Shown here piece after piece: positions 58,169 to 64,000 of a DNA stretch of 64,000 bases. A program made the position numbers and the translations under genes. Origin of the DNA: Paenibacillus camerounensis (GTDB lineage: Bacteria > Bacillota > Bacilli > Paenibacillales > Paenibacillaceae); assembly GCF_000723885.1 (NCBI RefSeq), contig NZ_CCDG010000024.1, positions 108,236 through 172,235 on the forward strand, read 5' to 3'. The notes beneath the pieces were generated by a model that was not told the DNA's origin, searched no databases, and saw only the letters and a program-made list of their open reading frames with translations. The first letter of the stretch is position 1, and each line of letters begins with the position of its first letter.

Positions 58169-59038
58169 CTACAGCCCGGCTGCGAGCAGGCCGAGGTATT
58201 CCTTCATTGCAATACCGGTAGACTGCATGGCACCGGGCGAAGGGAACAGCTTGGATAGGTAGAAGGAGCCGCCTTGGCTGACGGTATAATCACTCGGGTA
58301 AGCCTGCGGAGTCAACCCGGACTTACGGAATTCCTCCATACCCCGCGCGATATGGAAGCCGGAGGTGACCAGCACCGGCCGGCTGAGCCCGTGCTCCTTC
58401 ATCAGCGCTGCGGTAAACTCAGCGTTCTGTCCGGTATTGAGCGACTGGTTCTCGGTCAGAATATCCTCTGCCGGTATCCCGAGGCCAATCAGCTGGCGCT
58501 TGGCGATATCCGCTTCATTGCCGCTGTCGGTGTATACCTGGCCTCCGGTGAAGAGCAGCGGCAGTCCGGTCTCCCTGTACAGCCGCGCTGCTGTCAGCAG
58601 CCGGTTGGCTGCAGCGCCGTACAGATTGCCCTCGCCGTCCATATCCGGCGTGCCGCTCGTCGCTCCGCCGCCCAGGACAACAATAACATCACCTTCAATC
58701 CGGGACGGCTGTGCGTATTTACGTTCCAGGCCGCCCATCAGCAGCTCTGCCGTCAGCGGGGTCATGGACAGGTACAGGAGCACTGTTATAATGAGCAGCA
58801 TCAAGGCCGGACGGCGGTTCTTGCGCCATATCCGGATTGCAGCCGCAGTGAACAGCAGGACGAACAGGCCCGGCGGCAGAACGAAGCTGTAGAGGAATTT
58901 GATGAAATAGATCAGGTGGAAAACCGCCTTTCCTTTTTTGTACAAGTATACAAGCTGTACAAGGTTTGTGCCATGCCTCAGCGGAAATCCAGGAAGGCCC
59001 TTCAGCGGCAGCACGCTTAAAAAACTGCGGTTTTCCAT
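58169..59038 (-). CDS. YdcF/ElyC-like DUF218 membrane protein
   Basis: This protein has two N-terminal hydrophobic helices (IYFIKFLYSFVLPPGLFVLL and ALMLLIITVLLYLSM) and a C-terminal DUF218 domain (DVIVVLGGGATSGTPDM, LLFTGGQVYTDSGNEADIAK, and LNTGQNAEFTAALMKEHGL). The family includes ElyC/SanA-type envelope proteins involved in vancomycin resistance or peptidoglycan-precursor steps. The start is unclear: ATG 59038 has no ribosome site, while AAGGAAAGGCGG at about 58922-58934 would serve a non-ATG start near 58915 (CTG) that matches family length. Confidence 0.85.
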   Translation of the reverse strand: MENRSFLSVLPLKGLPGFPLRHGTNLVQLVYLYKKGKAVFHLIYFIKFLYSFVLPPGLFVLLFTAAAIRIWRKNRRPALMLLIITVLLYLSMTPLTAELLMGGLERKYAQPSRIEGDVIVVLGGGATSGTPDMDGEGNLYGAAANRLLTAARLYRETGLPLLFTGGQVYTDSGNEADIAKRQLIGLGIPAEDILTENQSLNTGQNAEFTAALMKEHGLSRPVLVTSGFHIARGMEEFRKSGLTPQAYPSDYTVSQGGSFYLSKLFPSPGAMQSTGIAMKEYLGLLAAGL

Positions 59039-59133
59039 TAAAAAGCTGCATCTGCCGGACCGTGCTTCTATGGTACAGTAGTGGTGGGGAAATCCCGGAA
59101 ACGGCTGCATGACATATACACGGAGGGACAAGA

Positions 59134-60735
59134 ATGAACAGAAGCATACGTGTTGTATTGGCCGATGATGAGCCGGTTATTCTGCGTGGTCTCAAAAAGC
59201 TGATTGCCTGGGAGTCGCTCGGTCTTGAAATTGTCGGGGAAGCCAGTGACGGGATCGAGTTAAAGGCGCTGATTGACAGCGCAGCTCCCGATTTGATTAT
59301 TAGTGACATTAGTATGCCGGGATTTTCAGGCATTGATATTATACGCGGCATTCATGAATCCGGGCGTTCAATCAAGGTAGTGTTCATCAGCGCATACCAG
59401 GAATTCACCTACGCCCGGCAGGCCCTGCAGTACGGGGCGCTGGATTACCTGATTAAGCCGGTCAACACCGGCCAGCTGGAGCAGGCGGCAGGCAAGGCGG
59501 CGGCACTGATCCGCCAGGAGTCGGAGGAGGAGCGGAACAAGGAGATGCTCAAATCCTACGAACGTAAAAATGTCACCGGCACGATCGAAGAGCTGCTGGA
59601 GCAGCTGACGGACGGGAATAAAGGGGCAGCCGCTGCCCTGGCCCGGATCGGGAACACGTCGATAACCAGATATGCTACGGTATGTGCGGTTGAGACCGAT
59701 GAATACAGCAGCGGCTCTTCACGCTGGGAGGAGCATGAGCGCAAGCTGGTGGAGTTTGCTCTGTCGAATATCATAAAGGAAACGGTGGAAAGCGGCGGCG
59801 GCTATGTATTCCGCAAAGGGGAGCGGCTCTGCATTCTCCTTCAGCATGAGCAGCCGGACATGCCGCAGGAGCTGATGGAGGATCTGCACCAGAAGGTCAA
59901 CAGCTATCTTAAGCTGCAGGTGACCATTGGGGTCGGACGGCCCGCCGGCGGGATTGAGGAGGCGGATGAATCGTACCGCAGCGCTTTGAAAGCGCTCAAA
60001 GCGAAGTATTTCTCCGGACTGAACCGGGTGATCGCTGATGATAGCGGGGCTCAGGCCGCCTATGATCTGTCATCGACCGCCGGGCTTGCAGAAGTTCAGC
60101 TGGCGCTGCTAGAAGCGCTGAAGATGCTTGAGAAGGAGGAATGCATGCTGCGCGCCGGAGAGCTGCTGGCCGCGGTAGCGCGGATCTCCGCCGGCAGCCC
60201 GGCTCAGGCGGTAACGCATCTTTACAATACGGTGGTGCAGCTTGAGCAGGAGCTTGCCGAATACAGTGCAGATGCCGCGGCCCAGCACGGACCCAGTCCG
60301 CTGCTGCTGGAGCAGTTCACCGCCGCTCCGACCTATGCTGCTCTGGGTACTGCTTTCTGCACTGCGGTGCAGCAGCTGTTCGGGCAGCTGGCCGGCCGGC
60401 TGAGCGGCAAGGAAATGCCCCAGCTGCTGCAAGTGAAAGCCTATGTAGAAGAGCATTACGCTGAGAATATTACGCTGGAGTCAATGGCGGCCATGCTGTA
60501 TATGAACCCGTATTATTTCAGCAGCTTTTTTAAGAAGCATACCGGCCAGAACTTCAAGCACTATTTAACAGAGGTCCGGATGAACCACGCCCGCAGGCTG
60601 CTGCTCCAGAGCAGCCTCATGATCTATGAGATTGCCGAGCAGGTCGGCTATAACAATGCCCGCCACTTCAGCGATATGTTCAAGAAGAAATTCGGCAAGC
60701 TGCCGCAGGAGTACAAGCAGTCCTGGAAGCCGTGA
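59134..60735 (+). CDS. YesN-type AraC response regulator
   Basis: This 533-residue response regulator has a receiver domain at residues 1-120 with the acidic pocket (ADDE), phospho-acceptor Asp 58 (IISDISMPGFSGID) and Lys 108 (LIKPVN). A long helical linker follows, and the C-terminal AraC double HTH (about 430-530: ITLESMAAMLYMNPYYFSSF; YEIAEQVGYNNARHFSDMFK). It is the partner of the YesM-type kinase downstream and controls a sugar-uptake operon. GGAGGG precedes ATG 59134. It is followed after 35 bases by the kinase gene. Confidence 0.94.
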   Translation: MNRSIRVVLADDEPVILRGLKKLIAWESLGLEIVGEASDGIELKALIDSAAPDLIISDISMPGFSGIDIIRGIHESGRSIKVVFISAYQEFTYARQALQYGALDYLIKPVNTGQLEQAAGKAAALIRQESEEERNKEMLKSYERKNVTGTIEELLEQLTDGNKGAAAALARIGNTSITRYATVCAVETDEYSSGSSRWEEHERKLVEFALSNIIKETVESGGGYVFRKGERLCILLQHEQPDMPQELMEDLHQKVNSYLKLQVTIGVGRPAGGIEEADESYRSALKALKAKYFSGLNRVIADDSGAQAAYDLSSTAGLAEVQLALLEALKMLEKEECMLRAGELLAAVARISAGSPAQAVTHLYNTVVQLEQELAEYSADAAAQHGPSPLLLEQFTAAPTYAALGTAFCTAVQQLFGQLAGRLSGKEMPQLLQVKAYVEEHYAENITLESMAAMLYMNPYYFSSFFKKHTGQNFKHYLTEVRMNHARRLLLQSSLMIYEIAEQVGYNNARHFSDMFKKKFGKLPQEYKQSWKP

Positions 60736-60770
60736 CTGCTTACACCTGTTAATGATAAGGAGGAATAACC

Positions 60771-62528
60771 GTGCTGAACCGGGGGCGGAGAAGCAGCAGC
60801 ATCTTTGTCAAATTTTCGGCGTCTTTTCTGCTGGTGGGGCTAATTCCGCTGCTGGCGCTCAGTTTTTTTTCCGTGCAGACCTTCTCCGGCTATGTGGAGC
60901 GCTACACGACCAGTAATTTGCAGCAGATGGTGCTGTATATGAGCTATAATCTGAATTCTGCGTTTAACCAATACAATGAAATATCCAAGCTGATGTATAC
61001 CGGACGATATGACGGATATATCGACAGCTACAGCCGCAACCAGACGGCAAACGTCAATGACCAGGGGCAGATCAATGCGATCCCGATTGACAGCTTCCTC
61101 AAAACGCTGCTGTTCAGCGACTCTTATATAACCGGAGTGCAGTTTGTGCGCAGCGCGGACGGCAGAGTCTACTCGCAGCAGAAGGAGAACCGCTCGCTGG
61201 TAGCAGATACATTCGCCCGGCCGGAATGGCTGGCGGCTATGGCTGCCGATCCGGCCAAGGCGGCGGTGTTCCCGGCACATACGGACGATTATTTTTTTGA
61301 TTCCCGCAAAACGGTGTTCACGATCGGGCGTACCCTGATTGATACCTCGGGCCGGGTTACGCGTGAGCCCAAGGTTGTAGGCACCCTGTTTCTGGACATC
61401 GACACTTCGCTGTTCCGGCAGTTTAGCGAGGAGCTGAGTCTCGGACCCAAGGATGAGCTGTATCTGCTTGACGGTGAGAACAGAGTGTATTTCAGCAATC
61501 AGGACGCGGCTCCGGGCACGGTGGTGAAACCCATACTTGACGACGAGGAGCGGATTACACTCAGTCAGGACATCCCTTTTCTGGAGGGGAAGGTTATCGC
61601 CCGGATTCACCGCGGCAGCCTGTTTGAGCAGCTGCTGTCGGCCAGGACCACCGTATATATCGCCATTGCCATCTGCGCAGTCGTAATGATTGTGATGGGG
61701 GCGTGGTTCTCCCGCCGTCTGGCTGCACCCATCCGGGAGCTGATCAGGCAGATGACCGTTGTGGAGTCCGGCAACCTGGACACTCAGCTTACAGTGAACA
61801 GCAATGATGAGATGGGCAGGCTGGCCCATGGCTTTAACCGGATGGTGGAGCGCCTCCGAATCTATATCGAAGAAGCCTATGTGGCCCAGATTAAGCAGAA
61901 GCAGACCGAGCTGAATGCGCTGAAGAGTCAGATCAGGCCCCATTATCTGTACAACACGCTTGAAGTTATCCGGATGAATGCGGTGGACAAGGAGGCAGGG
62001 GAAGTAGGAGATATGATTCTTGCCCTCTCCGATCAGCTGAAATATGTCATTGACTACGGGGAGGACCGCGTCAGCCTGGGCAGCGAGCTTGCGCATCTGC
62101 ATAATTATTTCTATATTATCTCCGTACGCTATGAGAACCGTTATACATTGCAGCAGGATATTCCGCCGGAGATTGATCTGAACTGGCCGGTGCTGAAGCT
62201 GTCACTGCAGCCCATTGTCGAGAATGCCGTGCAGCACGGCCTGCGCCAGAAGGGCAGGGGGACCGTCGGTATCACGGTAGAGCGGAGAGCGGACAGGCTT
62301 GCGGTAACCGTATATGATGACGGAATCGGCATGAGCCGGGAGACCCTGTCGCAGATTCAGCGGAACCTGGAGGACCCGGGTGCCCCGAGCAAAAATGTCG
62401 GGCTGAAAAATGTCCATGAGCGCATCCGTACAAGCTTCGGGGAAGAGTACGGCCTTACAGTCAGCAGCCGGGAGCATATCGGAACCTCTGTTACCCTGCT
62501 GTTTCCCGTACTTGAACAAGGAGCGTAG
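60771..62528 (+). CDS. YesM-type sensor histidine kinase
   Basis: This 585-residue membrane kinase has a helix at about 15-35, an extracellular dCache-like sensor to about 285, a second helix 288-308, HAMP (about 310-365, RRLAAPIRELIRQMTVVESG), then the His_kinase/HATPase module. The phospho-acceptor is His 391 (SQIRPHYLYNTLEVIRM), the N-box LQPIVENAVQHG near 480 and G1 DDGIGMS near 515. The GTG start 60771 has AAGGAGG. The AT-rich pairing with YesN and a solute-binding lipoprotein fits carbohydrate sensing. Confidence 0.94.
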   Translation: MLNRGRRSSSIFVKFSASFLLVGLIPLLALSFFSVQTFSGYVERYTTSNLQQMVLYMSYNLNSAFNQYNEISKLMYTGRYDGYIDSYSRNQTANVNDQGQINAIPIDSFLKTLLFSDSYITGVQFVRSADGRVYSQQKENRSLVADTFARPEWLAAMAADPAKAAVFPAHTDDYFFDSRKTVFTIGRTLIDTSGRVTREPKVVGTLFLDIDTSLFRQFSEELSLGPKDELYLLDGENRVYFSNQDAAPGTVVKPILDDEERITLSQDIPFLEGKVIARIHRGSLFEQLLSARTTVYIAIAICAVVMIVMGAWFSRRLAAPIRELIRQMTVVESGNLDTQLTVNSNDEMGRLAHGFNRMVERLRIYIEEAYVAQIKQKQTELNALKSQIRPHYLYNTLEVIRMNAVDKEAGEVGDMILALSDQLKYVIDYGEDRVSLGSELAHLHNYFYIISVRYENRYTLQQDIPPEIDLNWPVLKLSLQPIVENAVQHGLRQKGRGTVGITVERRADRLAVTVYDDGIGMSRETLSQIQRNLEDPGAPSKNVGLKNVHERIRTSFGEEYGLTVSSREHIGTSVTLLFPVLEQGA

Positions 62529-62555
62529 TCTACTGTGAGGGAGCGCAAGCGATGT

Positions 62556-63872
62556 ATGTACAAGAATAGCAGAATTCAGACAACAGCCGGTATGCTACTT
62601 ATTGCGGCCCTCCTTGTATCCTGCAGCAGCCGTTCACAGGACAATGTCGGCGAAGAGGTACTGAAGCTGCAGCCGGTTAGCTTTTCCATTGCTTATGCAG
62701 CCGGGGATATGGCGACCACCCAGGCGCTGAAGGCGGTCATTGCCGCTTATATGCAGACACATCCCCATGTGACGATTAAAGATACCAGCGAAATTTCCTC
62801 CAGTGCCTATCTTGACTGGCTGAAAATAAAGGATGCGGTCGGTGAGTTTCCCGATCTGCTGGAGATGCGTGATACCGAGGCCTTTGCCGCTGCAGGTAAA
62901 ATCGCCCCGCTCCCGCCGGAGCTGGTAGAGCTGCTGGACCAGCCGGTACAGGTATTCGGCCAGGTGTGGAACGCTCCGCTGTACGAAACCCCGCCGCAAG
63001 GCATCATTTACAGTAAAAAGGCTTATGCGGCAGCCGGAATTACCAGGCTTCCCGCAACGTATGAGGAATTTTTGGCGGTACAAGAGAAGCTTGAGGCCTC
63101 CGGGATTACGCCGCTGGTGGCCGGGGGCAAGGATCTTTTTCACCTGGGCTTCTGGATCAACAAATTCTGGATTGATGATGTCTATGCGGAGGACCCGGAC
63201 TGGAATGCCCGTAAAACAGCCGGAGCGGCGAGCTTTACCGATGCCGGGGTGCTTCAGGCGGTGAGTGATTTCAAAACGTTATTCACCCGGTATGTGGAGC
63301 CGGGCTGGCAGAACATCGGCGACAACCAGACGGTCTCGTATCTCGTTACCGGCAAGGCGGCGCAGCTCTATTCGGGGCCTTGGATGTTTTCTCCGATTGA
63401 AGCCGCTGATCCGGCCTTTGAATTCGGGTTCTATGCGGTGCCGGACCGGAAAGGGCAGGTGAATGTGACCGGACTCCCTTCGCTCGCGGGCTGGTCCCTC
63501 TCGGCAGAAGCCGCCTGTGATCCGGTGAAGAGCGCGGCGATCACTGATTTTTTGCAGTTCTTTTTCGAGCCGGACCAGTACAGCCGGTTTCTGTCAGCCA
63601 TTAACGGCATTCCGGCGACCAAAGCCAAGGCGGCTTATCCGGCAAGCGAGGCAATGAATGAAGTGCTGCGCATCCTGCGTGATCCGCAGACGGTGAAATC
63701 CAGGATGATGAACAACTGGTGGGGGGCAAATACCCTGCCCCAGCAATTCCGCAACTGGTATTATAAGCTGCTGGAGGAGCTGGTTGTTACGGACGGCGAT
63801 GTGCTCAGCGCAATGCAGGAGGCGGACCGGGAATATGACCGGCAGGCTCTGGAAGAAGGCTTGGGGAAATAG
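62556..63872 (+). CDS. Extracellular sugar-binding lipoprotein
   Basis: This family 1 solute-binding protein has about 438 residues. The lipoprotein signal MYKNSRIQTTAGMLLIAALL ends at lipobox VSC. The mature domain has SIAYAAGDMATTQALKAVI and the sugar-binding hinge motifs YSKKAYAAAGITRLPATYEE and AAQLYSGPWMF typical of CUT1 carbohydrate-binding proteins. ATG 62556 is chosen; GTG 62535 directly after the kinase stop would add 7 residues. It is the third gene of the operon and ends with a terminator, so permease genes are not linked here. Confidence 0.9.
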   Translation: MYKNSRIQTTAGMLLIAALLVSCSSRSQDNVGEEVLKLQPVSFSIAYAAGDMATTQALKAVIAAYMQTHPHVTIKDTSEISSSAYLDWLKIKDAVGEFPDLLEMRDTEAFAAAGKIAPLPPELVELLDQPVQVFGQVWNAPLYETPPQGIIYSKKAYAAAGITRLPATYEEFLAVQEKLEASGITPLVAGGKDLFHLGFWINKFWIDDVYAEDPDWNARKTAGAASFTDAGVLQAVSDFKTLFTRYVEPGWQNIGDNQTVSYLVTGKAAQLYSGPWMFSPIEAADPAFEFGFYAVPDRKGQVNVTGLPSLAGWSLSAEAACDPVKSAAITDFLQFFFEPDQYSRFLSAINGIPATKAKAAYPASEAMNEVLRILRDPQTVKSRMMNNWWGANTLPQQFRNWYYKLLEELVVTDGDVLSAMQEADREYDRQALEEGLGK

Positions 63873-63884
63873 CACGGCATAAGG

Positions 63885-63907
63885 GGAGATCTGCGGATCT
63901 CCTTTTT
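63885..63907 (+). terminator. Terminator of the YesNM/binding-protein operon
   Basis: GGAGATC-tgcg-GATCTCC followed by T5. Confidence 0.88.
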
Positions 63908-63933
63908 GAATATATTACGCCAGAATTTATATG

Positions 63934-64000
63934 TTTTACGCTATCCATAATCCTTAGATTTCTCGCAGGAACGGTTGCCGCCTTCTCTGAAGGACGGCAT
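63934..64000 (+). repeat. Dispersed intergenic repeat, copy B (cut by window end)
   Basis: TTTTACGCTATCCATAATCC through CTTCTCTGAAGGACGGCAT matches copy A at 36149-36215 with about five differences. It also follows a terminator. Confidence 0.85.

Noticed and set aside
60840..62102. 420-codon frame antisense to the histidine kinase gene
   Set aside because: Shadow frame; motifs on the other strand are decisive.

Overview
The window looks like a Paenibacillus chromosome, or that of a close relative. Three things point there: a roughly 50% GC core; Gram-positive gene families typical of the genus (YesMN-type two-component pair, an AraC regulator joined to a siderophore-binding lipoprotein domain, stalk/copper-amine-oxidase-N protein, paired SMR pumps, PL9 pectate lyase); and GGAGG-type ribosome binding sites before nearly every gene. 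No rRNA, tRNA or CRISPR array was seen.

Layout. 1-13.6 kb is core-like: a partial dihydrodipicolinate-synthase-family gene divergent from a LysR regulator, a frameshifted acetyltransferase, an MBL hydrolase, htpG behind a perfect CIRCE operator, a LysR gene divergent from a heterodimeric ABC exporter, a TetR/paired-SMR efflux operon, and an aminoglycoside-phosphotransferase-like gene behind an internally deleted rsgA paralogue. That last pair follows a long leader containing a 32-codon leader peptide that overlaps a terminator hairpin. 14-16.7 kb holds a lipoprotein and two small membrane-protein genes, one interrupted by an in-frame stop.

16.8-23.8 kb is an AT-rich accessory island. It encodes a ParA-like ATPase overlapping a SIR2-like protein, a 334-bp MITE-like element, a decayed gene, a HEPN-like protein divergent from an XRE regulator, an Mrr-type nuclease with a zinc ribbon, a formylglycine-generating-enzyme-like protein and a creatininase-family protein. 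Six copies of a roughly 40-55 bp repeat, all in one orientation, lie at the boundaries between these units, so the island looks like a cassette array. The ParA-SIR2 pair and this repeat family are the best candidates for something undescribed.

23.9-28.2 kb is a run of six small host-like-GC genes of immunity-protein type (SUKH/SMI1, DUF4303 and unknowns) with no toxin, ending in gene debris including a truncated AlkD-like gene. 28.3-48.8 kb is mixed metabolism and regulation: a UbiB-like kinase, a Fur-boxed AraC/siderophore-binding fusion, an AraC regulator with GH42 beta-galactosidase, an M24 peptidase, SDR/MerR, ECF sigma, VOC, DegV, a 52-bp tandem repeat array, a collagen-like protein, Nudix enzymes and an MFS transporter.

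48.9-56.3 kb is a pectin/uronate module: kduI-deoR-kduD divergent from an unknown 562-aa protein, with a secreted PL9 pectate lyase nearby. 56.4-64 kb carries a YolD-like protein, an amidohydrolase, a Cys-tRNA(Pro) deacylase, a DUF218 protein and a three-gene operon (response regulator, histidine kinase, sugar-binding lipoprotein).
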